From contig NC_134930.1 in the NCBI RefSeq assembly GCF_051020765.1, positions 2,976,001-3,040,000 of the forward strand: DNA of 64,000 nucleotides, read 5' to 3'. The translations under genes were made by a program, and so were the position numbers. A model generated the notes under the pieces. It was given only the letters and a program-made list of their open reading frames with translations. It was not told where the DNA came from and did not search any database. This stretch comes from Lasioglossum baleicum. Lineage: Eukaryota; Arthropoda; Insecta; Hymenoptera; Halictidae. Shown here in pieces: positions 1-10,320 of this stretch; position 1 is the first letter of the stretch, and every line of letters begins with the position of its first letter.

Positions 1-170
1 TCATGTTTTGTGTAGCCGCGGATTTGGACCAGCTGACGCGTCAGTTTGAAATCGCGAGAAGTCTTCCGTTCGATTTTGCGGAATCAATCAAGCAGCAACG
101 GGGCCGGATAAAAATAATTGCTGTTCGAATCGATGCCCATATTGCTCCATGTTATCGAGTTACTTTGTGA
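1..170 (+). CDS. Possible 3' end of an unidentified coding sequence (partial)
   Basis: A reading frame is open from the left edge (an ATG lies at 3) to a TGA ending at 170, giving about 55 residues. Codon use looks protein-like (GCC GCG GAT TTG GAC CAG CTG ACG), and the protein would be hydrophilic, ending in IDAHIAPCYRVTL. I do not recognise a family. It could be the last exon of a gene to the left or a chance opening in a GC-richer patch; no splice acceptor can be assigned because the upstream sequence is missing. Confidence 0.25.
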   Translation, partial: MFCVAADLDQLTRQFEIARSLPFDFAESIKQQRGRIKIIAVRIDAHIAPCYRVTL

Positions 171-454
171 AATTAGAACGCAGACACGAGTCATCATACA
201 AGCGGAGAAAGATTGGTCAGGCAAAAATTTTATGGTTTCAGGCGATGTGCCAACTGAAGCTAAACTAACATTCTCTTTTTACGTTTTAACCTTTCTGTTA
301 ATCCTTGCGATCTCTATAACGAGCTTTTGAAATGTTGCATTGTAGAATTGGCAAATTTAAAATGTTATAAAAGTTTCAATTAACGTATAGTAATGATGAA
401 AACTGATCTATACTAAAACTCTATAATTACAGCGATTCTAGAAAGATTTATACA
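171..454. other. Intergenic, nothing recognised
   Basis: AT-rich sequence without a convincing reading frame, promoter or repeat match elsewhere in the window. Confidence 0.5.
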
Positions 455-826
455 CTCCTCAAAAGAATTAAGGGATCACTTGTGCGACCCGACAAATTGG
501 TCCCACTTTGCGTGATCATAACTCCATCAAAAATTGCCGTATCGATATCGTTAAACAATGGTTTGAAAGCCAGAAACCTCTAGTTTCAGATGTTCTGTTT
601 CAATTTGTTGCTATGTTGGTTTTTTACAAAGTTATAGCGAGATGAAGACAACATTGACGGTTAACAAAAATTTTGTGCAACTTTGGAACATCACACGGGG
701 AGCAACAAAATTTTTTTGACAAATCGCGTTAATATCATTTAGAAGGGCTATCTTTCCTGTGTAAAGTGTGTGGTTCTTGAATATTGTGCGATTTTTTTTA
801 TTCGAGTTATTCAACATTGAAGTTTT
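455..826 (+). repeat. Dispersed repeat R1, copy A
   Basis: This segment begins with AAAAGAATTAAGGGATCACT and is clearly similar along its whole length to 26966-27335 (same strand) and to 29790-30165 (opposite strand). The copies share the stretch ending ATTCGAGTTATTCAACATTG. No coding potential is shared. It is probably part of a non-autonomous transposon, but its true ends are not visible in this copy. Confidence 0.85.
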
Positions 827-1246
827 TTGAGGTGTTGGAAGAATCAGTTCGCTAGGTAATGTATTCCAAATTTTATGTTTAAGTTGCTATTACTCGAAAT
901 AACTAAGCAAAAATATGAAACTATACAGGGTGTCCCGTTCAAGTGAGTACAGCAGGATATCTTGGAAGGCATTGTCGTTATCAAAAAAGTGTTCCTACAA
1001 AAGTTGTTTGCTATGACAGGCTACGTTACGTAATATTAATTGTTTTCTTGTGGGTGGAGTGGTGGAGAAGATCAATCTATTTTTATTTTTAATGGAATAC
1101 TATATTTTTTCTTCAGAAAATAATAGCAGGTACTGAGACAAATCCAAAAAGGTGCCATATGATATTATTCTGAGTTTATTGAAGGTAAATCGTTAGCCGA
1201 CAGCCAGCAGCCGCTGCTGAGTGGCGTCGAATCGGCCGGGCCATCG
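827..1246. repeat. Intergenic with a transposon-end-like motif and repeat R2
   Basis: A TATACAGGGTGTCCC motif at about 926 matches the terminus of the mariner-type element at 35305. Positions 1083-1196 are similar, in inverted orientation, to 35135-35250, so this is a second dispersed repeat (R2) next to the same type of terminus. No gene is seen. Confidence 0.6.
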
Positions 1247-1586
1247 CACAGTGGTCTAAACGGGCCATTTAGCTGGACAAAATTATTCTACCATTATTTT
1301 AAGACTTAAAGCCGTAGCTAAGTAGGTCATTGGATTCGTCTTGACATCAGCTACAACAATATGTAATAAAAAAATACTTAGTGGCGTTTAAAAAATTAAC
1401 ATAATTATATTTTTTATTGGGATTTATAGATGACCGAGTATCGATTAACTTTTGTTTGAAAGATTTTCTTGCCAGATTATCCGAAATGTTCAAAACATCG
1501 TGGTGAGAATTGGGCATTTCCACCGAAAAACTTCCGAACCGACTGTTTTATGTAAGTGCTTATGAATCACAAACGACAAAAGATAG

Positions 1587-2687
1587 TGTTACGTCCCGGA
1601 GTCTGACTTTCGCGAAAACTATCGTTCCGCGACCCATTCCCCTTACTGGACGCTCTCAAATGCGATACAACCTTTTGTCCACGCGGCACGTTACGTCCGA
1701 CGTCTGACTGGGAACCACGACTTTCGCGAACATGCGTATTCTACTTAACGCTTACAGTAGATTCGCCCCAAAGCGGCGGACGAGAACAGAGATAACTGAG
1801 ACGGCACGAATCTTCGCAGGGAAATGTCTAGCAACTTATCGGACAGTTGAGTATAGCGATCGGTGAAGACAGGCAGGCTTCTTTATGCGAACTGCTTCCG
1901 TTGCTCGCTGACGGCTGCAGTCGAATCAGGCAGGATCGTCGTAGGAAGGACGATGATCCTCACTCGTCCTGGGAAGATCACGTCGTCGGTGATCCTCGGT
2001 TGGCGGGAGATACCCCGCTGTTGTCCTCCGTCTCGCGTTCGTTGACGCGCACGAGCTTTCGTAATTGATAGCGACGAACGCGAATTGAATAGGAGAGTAT
2101 TGCAAGCGCGAGGATGTAGGGAGAAGAACTAAGCGAGACTCACTTATTAAATTAATAACTGGGAATATATTTGTAACGTATGAAATGAAATTATAATGAA
2201 CTAGAAGCGCGTGTTATATCAGGACCGCTCAAAGGCGGATGAGAGCGAGGACTCGTCGGAGTCTGGACCGGGACATCCAGGAGGCGACGAGCCTCGCTGG
2301 AGTCTTGAACGAACGTGTCAGACTGGCTGTCCGAATTGAACTGAACTAACTGAACTCTTTTTAGGATCGTGAGGTCGAATACATAGGTGTCTTATTTTCT
2401 ACCGGATGTCTCGTTAGACATAACGCTATGGATGTTATGAGAAGCGCGCGATTAATGATTACGGTGAATGCTACGTGATACTGCTACGGGGAATACATTA
2501 AGATATGATTATTATACAAGGGTTAAGATAAGAATGGGTATATGGTATGAGGTGAGAATCGGATCTGATGAACGGAGCGAAGTATGACTACTTATAACTA
2601 ATCAATATTCTTAATAATTACGGTTACAATATCCTACTCTTATTGGCTATGCTTATAACCTATGGCAACACGTCGGCAGACGTGACA
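1587..2687. mobile_element. Solo LTR, 1101 bp, nested in T1
   Basis: The segment starts TGTTACGTC and ends GACGTGACA, so the ends are inverted (TGT..ACGTC). It is flanked by a perfect 4-bp target duplication ATAG (1583-1586 and 2688-2691). TG...CA ends plus 4-bp duplications fit a Gypsy-type LTR left by LTR-LTR recombination. Short reading frames inside (for example 1847-2068) are incidental. The transcription direction could not be fixed. Confidence 0.8.
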
Positions 2688-2698
2688 ATAGCAAAAAC

Positions 2699-2862
2699 TG
2701 ATTCAAATAAAAGTTACATCGTATTTCTAGGCCGACAAATTTGTACAAAAATTTTCTAAAAAAAATCATTTTCAAAATTTAAAAAAAATTATAAATTTTC
2801 AAAATTGTTTGCATAAATTTTAGGGGCCCAAAAATACGATATCACTTTTATTCCAATCATGT
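2699..2862. repeat. Imperfect inverted repeat (hairpin)
   Basis: Arms of about 34 bp, beginning GATTCAAATAAAAGTTACAT on the left, pair with the right arm ending ATTCCAATC at roughly 80 percent identity. They surround an A/T-rich loop. This could be a small foldback element or part of the T1 interior. Confidence 0.6.
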
Positions 2863-3481
2863 TTTGATATCTTTTTGTCATTTGTGTCTTACGTAGAAGA
2901 GAATCATAGAGATGATTCGGAATATATCGACATTGAATTACTAAAAACTGTCTCAACTCCAAAGGTGCAAGTTCGTGCTAATAAAATTGATTTTTTCGGA
3001 CACTCTAGACTTCTATAAAGATGTTCCAAAATGTTCCATCCTAAAGGTTTTTAAAGGTATTTTTTGCGAGACTGTCAAAGTTTGAATGCTATATACGTTT
3101 GAAGTATACTTTCATTTTTAAGCAAATAAACAATATATTGAAGTTTTATTTGAGTTTTGTCCTTTTGGTTCATGCTGGTGGTATCCATCATAGAATGAAA
3201 AATTCCACAAATATTTCCACTACTAGATGTTCACAACGAGATATACTAATGAATAGTGAGGTGTCGAACGACGATGAAGAAATAAGAAGTTGAAAAATGA
3301 GTTGTTCGTGGGGGTATATTTTATTATGGGGTGATGAAAAGGGAAAAACCAACAGTGATTCTTCTGACCTGGTACCTTACCTCTCACTTACCGAAGCGAG
3401 AAATTTTCTGCGGGATTTCCATTTTTTGGGTCTTGTCCAGCTAAATGGCCCGTTTAGACCACTGTGCGTCGCGTCGCGTCG

Positions 3482-4959
3482 CACAGTGGGGTATTTGACT
3501 GAAAAACGGGAATAAAATATTGTAGCGTTATTTGTGGACTCAGGGACATCAAAAAGTAGGTCGTTGGATTCGTCTTGACGCCAGCTATAACATTATGAAA
3601 TAAAAAATATATTTCACCCTTTAAAAAACCAAAATAATTTTTATTTTTTGTAGAAAAAAATTTTTTGAATTCACCTATTAGTAATTGTTACCTTATTTAT
3701 ACATACACTTATAGAAGTTTTTTTAGCTAAGTATAAGGTATACTTTTACGAGAAATTCACCTTTGTACTATGTACATTTTTTTAGTTATTAATATTTAAA
3801 GATAACCAACGATTCAGTCACTTTCTTTATGATTCTAAGACTTTGGTAATGACTTTGTTATACCTCCTGGTGCGATCGGGTGTTCATTTCTGTGTCATTG
3901 TGTTCTTTGAAAGGAAAAAAGGCTGCTACTACGCGCTATTCCGTGTTTTATAGTTATCTGCGAAAAATGGCCATCGCACGCGCGCGAAAATGCAGCATTT
4001 CTCACATTCTGCTATGTTTGCATTCGCTATATCTTCGTATTAACTTAAATAAATACTAAATAATAGTAATAAACACACAATATATACTAAAATAAAAAAA
4101 CAGTATACACATTAAATTTAAATAATATACATGGTGGGGCAATAACTATGTCTCTTTGAATATTGCCTTTATTTGTAATAATACGAAAAAATGTTATCGA
4201 CAAAATTTGCGCGGTATAGAGGGGGACATGTTGTGACATAAACATTTTCTGCGTGGGTGAAGGCATAGAGGAGATTTCAAGGTCACCTTGATTTTTTTAA
4301 ATCGAAAGACCTAGTTTTTGTATCATCAATCGATAGACTATTGAATTCTGAGTAAAAATGTATTGACCTCCATATGTCTTAAATCTAATAGTTAACGAGA
4401 TATTATCGAAATAATTTTCTTTCTTCTGTTGATAACATTTCGTTAACTATTAGGTTTGGGACATATGAGGTTCAACACTTTTATACTCAGAATTTGATAC
4501 TCCACCCATGCAGAAAATGTTTGTGCCACAACATGTCCCCCTCTGAACCGTGCAAATTTTGTTCATAACATTTTTCCATACTATTATAAATAACGGACAT
4601 TATTCGTTGTAATAACTCTATTTTAAAAAGATATTTAAAATGTAAATGTTTACACTTTTCGATAGTGTACATAAAATAGACGAATAACGTTAAAATATTG
4701 ATTGTAATCCGCAGTACTTGATTGAAAAATAGCTACAAACTTTACAAACTAATACGCTCCTCTTTATGGACAAATTTTGCACTCAAAATATCCGTTTCAG
4801 CAGAAACGGTACACTGTACAAAAAGTAGAAATCTCAAGCTTTAAAATGATTGTTTTTTCATCAAATTTGGATAAATTGTAGCAAAGTTACAGCAGTTTCA
4901 ATATTGTGCGAATTCTGAACTAGCTGTGGCCGCTGAAATCGGGCATACAGCCCACTGTG
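3482..4959. mobile_element. Transib-like element T2 (probable)
   Basis: The left end CACAGTGGGGTATTTG at 3482 is preceded by CGTCG, and the right end CCCACTGTG closing at 4959 is followed by CGTTG. The internal block GGATTCGTCTTGAC occurs at the same offset (74 bp) as in T1. The left terminus matches T3 and T6. The two T2 ends agree only over about 9 bp, so the right boundary is less sure than the left. A palindromic foldback sits inside at about 4160-4600. Confidence 0.55.
4160..4600. mobile_element. Palindromic foldback element FB1
   Basis: The left arm (about 4160-4420) and right arm (about 4430-4600) are reverse complements over most of their length. Examples are GAGGGGGACATGTTGTG against CACAACATGTCCCCCTC, and the paired blocks TTAACGAGATATTATCG and CGTTAACTATTAG. 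It is related to the foldback at 9715-10320. It is non-coding. Confidence 0.8.
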
Positions 4960-5338
4960 CGTTGTTTGACCCACTTTTGAAAACGCTGTCCTGATGTAAA
5001 GAATGCTTGTACCACTAAGCGATTCACCGTATCGTGAATACGACTCTCACTTTTTTTCCAAGCTGGCGTTGTTCTGGTCCGACGTCATCGGTGAACGCGG
5101 CCATAAGATTCCTGTGACAGCCTTGATCACGATCGATGGCCGCTAGATTCGGACGGGCCGGGCGGCGCAACGCGTTACGCAAATCGGCCGCGATTCTCGG
5201 GAGCAGCGGGGTAAGTAAAGCGACGCTGTCAATGATACACAGTGTACTTGAATTATCGGGCTCGACCGTGGAATGCCCGGTTCCACTCTGCTATCCCTTA
5301 TTCACCGATCGCAGCCTCGAATCACGTTCTCGGGCCGA
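4960..5338. other. Upstream region of secreted gene 1
   Basis: GC content rises towards gene 1. A short ATG-led frame at 5136 runs into a GTAAGT donor-like site near 5211, so an alternative upstream exon cannot be excluded. The strong TATA box downstream at 5339 makes it unnecessary. Confidence 0.3.
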
Positions 5339-5378
5339 TATATAAAGCAATGCCGACGATTGATAGACGTACCAGTGC
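5339..5378 (+). promoter_or_regulatory. Core promoter of secreted gene 1 (TATA box and initiator)
   Basis: TATATAAA at 5339-5346 lies about 35 bp upstream of an initiator-like ACCAGTGCG (A of CAGT at 5374). This spacing is right for RNA polymerase II in arthropods. It places the start of transcription about 70 bp before the chosen ATG at 5446 and argues against longer reading frames that begin upstream of the TATA box. Confidence 0.65.
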
Positions 5379-5445
5379 GGATTCCGGTTCACCGGCGAGA
5401 AATAACGTCGATCCCAATCGTCCAAGCGACTGCACCGTTACTACT

Positions 5446-6802
5446 ATGTTCGTTGACAGGGTGTTCGTGTGGGTGTTCCTTTCGGTCGTCGTCGACCGGA
5501 TCGAGGCAGGCCCGGCCCGGATGCAGCGTATGACAGTTAGCAAGATGCGAGCGGAGGACCTCGAGAGCTCCGCCAGCGGTTATGTGTACAACCAGCAACA
5601 GGGTCTTCCGGTTTACTACCTGCATTACACCGATCACGGAAGTGGAAGCCACTATCACACACCAGACGCCGTCGTTGCCGCTGTCGCCGGGGCGCAGTAC
5701 GTCGCTGCACCTGTTGCTCCTGCACCGATCCTGCAACCATACGCGCCTCTGGATAAAGGGACCCGCCAAGAAATTGTCACTTATGCGAACCACCAATTGC
5801 CCGATCACGTGGCGCTGCCTGTAGAGTCGAAGCCTCGGGCGCCTTACTATTTTGAAAGGACACTAGAGGGGAAAGGGAACGAGGCCGACAAAACGCAAGA
5901 CAGCCAAGAGGAACATGAGGAGGAGGATAGCCATGAGAACGAGGAGGGTTATCACCGGAACGGAGATGGTGATAGCGATGAGGATATTCACGTTGATAAT
6001 TCGTCGGAGGAGTTCGATATGGGTGATGAAAAGGGACACGGCAAGTTTTATGGCTCTCATAGCGATGAAAATGGTGGATCTCATGGCTCCCGTGGCGACG
6101 GCGGAAGCGCTTCCGAAGATGTAAGTGGGGACAAGTATGCGACGCAGGAATATTCTAAGTACGGGAAGAATGGGGACGAGGTTCATAAGAGTCGTCGCCA
6201 GTTTAGCAAAGGTGGACAGGGCGCGCACGATAACGAGCATCGCAAAGGTAAACTTGCTAAAGTTATAATACAGTTTCATTACAGGGGATCTACTAATATT
6301 ACCGACTGCTTCAGAATATTACAGCGAGGCTGGCAAACGAGAGAAGGGGACCGCAGACCAAGGGGAAGCGCATGGCTCCCACGAGGAGGCTGTGAAAAGA
6401 GAGAAGGGCAGCAATTACGGGCATTCTTCCTATCACAAGAAGGGGGACAAGACCAAGGGATACCACAATGTCTACCACAAAGACGAGTACCAGAAGGAGA
6501 CGGATTTCTACGACGAGGATCATAAGAAGGGTTATTTCGATAAGTTCAAGAAATTCGATAATGGTTTCAAAGGAGCCGAGGGCGAGTTCGAGAAGGGTGG
6601 CCATCACTCTTCGGGCCACGATCAGGAAGACAGCGGGAAGAAAGGGTATTACGACAAAGGACACGATCGTAGTCAGGATCAAGGTCACCGAGCTGAACAA
6701 AGGGAGAAATCGTATCACTCGAATCACGAGGATTACGCTGTCAAGGGAGGTTCAAAATCAGCCAAGGAAGACAAGTTCCACAAAGACTCCGGTTATCACT
6801 GA
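5446..6802 (+). CDS. Secreted low-complexity His/Lys/acidic protein, gene 1 of cluster (two exons)
   Basis: Exons 5446-6247 and 6315-6802 are joined across a 67-bp GT-AG intron (donor AAAG/GTAAAC, acceptor CTTCAG). The splice keeps frame and gives 429 residues. ATG 5446 was chosen because it opens a signal peptide (MFVDRVFVWVFLSVVVDRIEA) downstream of the TATA box. After it come DLESSASG, an Ala/Val/Pro-rich stretch, a strongly acidic Glu/Asp/Gly/Ser part in exon 1, then a Lys/His/Gly part in exon 2. Exon 2 carries two motifs shared with genes 2 and 3: HKDEYQKETDFYDEDH and GKKGYYDKGH. AATAAA lies near 6870. The protein is presumably extracellular and structural or metal/water-binding; that role is inferred from composition. 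I cannot name the family. Confidence 0.85.
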
Positions 6803-7017
6803 TTCCAGCGGTTGTCATTTTACCAAATTGTGTGTTGTTGTTGCGTATTTATTATGTTCTACTTTATCTAATAAAGATGTACTATATGTATATACTAGTA
6901 TTTTCTCGAACGGAATTTCCTTAAATGTAAACCGCATAAAAATTTCTTGCTATACAGACATACAGGGTGATAAAAATATTTCTGTAAAAAATTTCTAAAA
7001 AATGATATATACAAAAG
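6803..7017. other. 3' flank of gene 1
   Basis: Contains the gene 1 polyadenylation signal (AATAAA near 6870) and a TACAGGGTGA transposon-end-like motif near 6961. Confidence 0.5.
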
Positions 7018-7147
7018 TTTAATTTAATGATGCTTTCGGCGCTATCGTTTCGATCACTTATTGTTAGTAAATCTAGCCATTTTGCAATAAACTTTTCGAA
7101 AAACTTGCGTCTACAAGACAATATGTATATGTATGTATATACATATA

Positions 7148-7777
7148 CAGTAGCGGACAAAATTTTAAGACCGCTCTAAAGAAGACGATAACTTTTTTAA
7201 TATTGTACTATACGATTTGAACTTTTTTGGGAAGCTAGAGGAATTAGTTCACTAAAGGATGTGAAAAGAAATTTTTTCAAAAATTGCAATTGATCGGAAT
7301 TATTGAAAAAATACTAAAAGTTGAATTTTTAATCAATTAAACATATTCTGAAAATTTCGTCAAAATCGGTCGACGTTGCAATGAGCTACAAACATTTAAA
7401 GATGGTAGAAATTGCAGATTTTCACGATTTATTGCCGAAAATCTTGAAAATCTGCAATTTTCACCATCTTTAAACGTTTGTAGCTCATTGCAACGTCGAC
7501 CGACTTTGACGACATTTTCAGAATATGTTTAATTGACACAGATCTACAGAACGTATTTTAAAATTTTTTAATGTAGGCACACATAAAAAAGTTATAAAAT
7601 GTAACTTTTAGTAGTTTTTCTACAATTCCGATCTATTGCAATTTTTGAAAAAATTTCTTTTCACATCGTTTAGTAAACTAATTGCTCTAGCTTCCCCAAA
7701 AAGTTCAAATCGTATAGTACAATATTAAAAAAGTTATCGTCTTCTTTAAAGCGGTCTTAAACTTTTGTCCGCTACTG
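7148..7777. mobile_element. Tc1/mariner-type MITE, 630 bp, nearly full-length palindrome
   Basis: The ends CAGTAGCGGACAAAA and its complement (TTTTGTCCGCTACTG) are flanked by TA dinucleotides (7146-7147 and 7778-7779). The two halves are reverse complements almost to the centre near 7440, so the element folds back on itself. No transposase frame remains. TA duplication plus CAGT ends place it in the Tc1/mariner group. Short related pieces may occur near 37360 and 45200. Confidence 0.9.
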
Positions 7778-8299
7778 TATATGTAATACAGTAAGTAGAA
7801 TAGGTGAATTGAATTTGAGCAAAAAGGATATTAATACGTACTTGCTAAATATAATAACTTTAGTTATGTAAATTGAGCATTGAAAAACTGATTTGTCCAC
7901 GCTGCTGGTTAAGAACGTACTGCGCGGTCACAGTGACCGTTTGAACAGAGTCCAAAAATTGAAAACATTGAAAACTGAAAATATAGACACACTAGTCTGA
8001 ACATAAGGATCGATCGTTCTTAAATCAATATACATACATATGACGGTAAATTTGAAAACGTCCAACGATATTCAACACATGCTATTATACTAACCACAGG
8101 TGGTAGCTTTAAAAATCGATATTCCTGATGTAAGACCAGCAGAAAGAATGTATTTTCTATTTATATACAAGAGAACAGGTTCTAATTTAAATGGGTAGGA
8201 CCCAATTATAAACCTTATAAAATTGGAAACTTCATCATAACACATTACTGGTTCAGTAATGCCACGTAATAATCATGAATCTTAGGCGTTTCGTACCTA

Positions 8300-9590
8300 A
8301 GATTTACGCTATGTTGTTTAATCATGTGAATCGTTTCCAGTAGTAACCTTTTTTGTAGAGGTTATGTTCTCTGTCTATTACTTTGGTATTGTCGAAGTGA
8401 AATGTATGGTCAAACTCAAGTGAATGCTTCGTCAAAGCGGTGTGTTGTGTTGGAGACAAGAATATTATATCGCGTTTATGCTGAGTGATACGTGTGTCTA
8501 GGTGTCTAGATGTTTGTCCAATGTATTCATGGTTACAATGCTTGCAAGGTTGCATATACTACATTACAACTTTTCAACATAGGTATTTTATCTTTAATGG
8601 GTGGAAACCAATTTTTCAAATTAAATGGTATGTTATCGATAGTGTGTATGCTAACCTTCCTGAAAATTCTTCTAATGTCATTAGAAATGTTGTTTACATA
8701 TGGGATAACCACTGTATTCTTCCAATTTATTGGACCTTTTGCTCTGAACCTTTCTTCTTTTCGTTTTTCGACGAAGGGAGGATGGTATAGATCAAATACT
8801 CGTTCCTTGATGATGTTAGAAACGAGATTTTCAGGGTATCCATTATGTGTAAGTACATTCCTAATGAGTGACAGATTGTTTGATCTGAATTCAGGATTTG
8901 CTAAAAGGATGGCACGACCAATGAGATGTCAATCTCAATTTCATGTGTGAACTGTAGTCTGTTGTGAAAATGGTTAAAAGTGTCAACCAACGTTCTTACT
9001 TGATCAGGTTTGCAACAAGTAAGAATATCATCTACATATCTTTTATAAAATTTAAGTTCAAACGGTAATTTAGAAATGGAAACTTTTTCCAGTTCTTCCA
9101 TTACTAGATTGGCAATGACAGGGGAAATGGGAGAGCCCATTGCAGTACCAAATACCTGTTTGTAATATGTATTGTTGAAACTAACGACATTTGCTTGTAG
9201 TACAAATATAACTGCTTTGAGAAATTCATCTCCTTGTATTGTGGTGTGTTCTTTTATCTCTTCCCAACGTAAGTATAACACCTGCATTGCCAAATCTACA
9301 GGAACGTTGGTGAATAACGCTGTAACATCTAATGATACCAGTTGTGAATCTTCTGGAACCTGAATGTGTGTGGGGTTCTGAGTTCCTTAACCAATTTCCA
9401 GCTGTCTACAGTATGGAATGATGTGTTACCAATAATTTTAGATATAATGCTAGATAGGAATTCAGAAAGTTTGTATGTGGGTCCTCCGATGGAAGAGACT
9501 CTAATTCGCCAAGACAATTGTTCTTTATGTGTTTTGGGTAATGCGTATGCTCTAGGTGTTACTGCATTATATAAGTGTTACTACTAGATT
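8300..9590 (-). pseudogene. Penelope-like polyprotein remnant (reverse transcriptase plus GIY-YIG endonuclease)
   Basis: Read on the minus strand, reverse transcriptase motifs appear in order: SLDVTALFTNVP near 9330, GTAMGSPISPVIANL near 9135, and the catalytic YVDD near 9030. The connection region follows and then a C-terminal CKHCNHEYIGQTSR block at 8555-8500, typical of the GIY-YIG nuclease of this class. The frame is broken near 9365 and near 8935, and a stop precedes the nuclease block near 8560, so it cannot make a full protein. The start is missing. Confidence 0.85.
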
Positions 9591-9714
9591 TACTAAGTGA
9601 TCGAAACGGTAGCGCCGAAAGCATCATTAAATTAAATATTTAACATTTACGATCGATAATCGGGATTATTTTATCCAAAAGTTGTATAGAAAAAGTACAA
9701 AAGTATATAGAAAG

Positions 9715-10320
9715 CGTTTCGGATATTTCAAGGTTACCTTGATTACCTGTAAATGGAAAGACTTACATTTGGATCATCAATCGATAGAGTATCAAATGCT
9801 GTAGAAAAATGTATGGATCTTCATGTGTCCCAGTCCAATACTTAACGAGATATTATCGAAATAATTTTCAATACGTACCTACCTGCCTGGAAGCTGGCAG
9901 ATGCTGGAACTAAGATCCCAAAACTTTGGTGAATACATATGGAAAATTATTTCGATAATATTGCGTTAACTATTGGGTTGGAAAGAAAGTTTCCGTAGCG
10001 TTTTCAAATTAAGATTCGAAGATAAAATTAAGGCATTTATTCATATGTTTATTCAATAACACGAGAAGTTACCTCGGAAATGGCAAAAAGTAGTAAAACA
10101 GAATGGAAAATATGTTACTGAATAAATCCATGAATAAATATCTGAATTTTAGCTTTGAATTTTTATTTACAAACGCTACGAACTTTCGTTCCAACCCAAT
10201 ATTAAATCTAGGGCTCTATCAATTCATGATACAAACGGTAGGTCTTTGAATTTAAAGAAATCAAGGTGACTTTGAAATCTCCGAAACGGTTTCACCCACA
10301 TAAAACATATCATTTGTTCA
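9715..10320. mobile_element. Foldback element FB2, related to FB1, split by a mariner MITE
   Basis: The left part (TTTCAAGGTTACCTTGAT, GGATCATCAATCGATAGAGT) and right part (AAATCAAGGTGACTTTGAAA, CTCTATCAATTCATGATAC) are inverted copies. Both match FB1 (TTCAAGGTCACCTTGAT at 4277). A separate TA-flanked element interrupts the right-hand arm. Confidence 0.75.
9973..10199. mobile_element. Mariner-type MITE, 227 bp, nested in FB2
   Basis: The ends TTGGGTTGGAAAGAAAGTTT and the inverted counterpart closing CGTTCCAACCCAA are flanked by TA on both sides (9971-9972, 10200-10201). It is too short to encode transposase. The ends have the TTGGGTTGG type seen in insect mariners. Confidence 0.9.

Larger units (their letters stand above)
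1247..3466. mobile_element. Transib-like element T1 (non-autonomous, carries a nested solo LTR)
   Basis: The ends are perfect 34-bp inverted repeats (1247-1280 and 3433-3466) starting CACAGTGG. Each end reads as heptamer CACAGTG, a 23-nt spacer, then ACAAAATTA (left) or ACAAGACCC (right), close to a recombination-signal nonamer. The flanking pentamers are CATCG and CGTCG, consistent with a decayed CGNCG target duplication typical of Transib. The interior shares a block at offset 74 (GGATTCGTCTTGAC) with T2, and a related block occurs in T3. About half the length is a later solo LTR insertion. No recognisable transposase remains. Confidence 0.75.
7018..9641 (-). mobile_element. Penelope-like retroelement, decayed, with inverted terminal segments
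   Basis: About 50 bp at 7018-7072 is repeated in inverted orientation at 9589-9641. The shared core contains ATGATGCTTTCGGCGCTA, with one difference plus a small indel. The minus strand encodes reverse transcriptase followed by a GIY-YIG endonuclease, the domain order of Penelope-like elements. A Tc1/mariner MITE is inserted near the low-coordinate end. The element is probably 5'-truncated, because the N-terminal part of the polyprotein is missing. Confidence 0.75.

Noticed and set aside
2555..2600. CTGATGA near 2568 as a second hammerhead
   Set aside because: No stem II, no GAA box at the right distance and no stem I partner; it is inside the solo LTR.
5136..5345. ATG-led frame before gene 1, ending near a GTAAGT
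   Set aside because: It lies upstream of a well-placed TATA box, has no recognisable protein sequence and is not needed for gene 1.
8485..8950. Plus-strand frames across the Penelope-like relic
   Set aside because: Antisense shadows of the minus-strand reverse transcriptase and nuclease.
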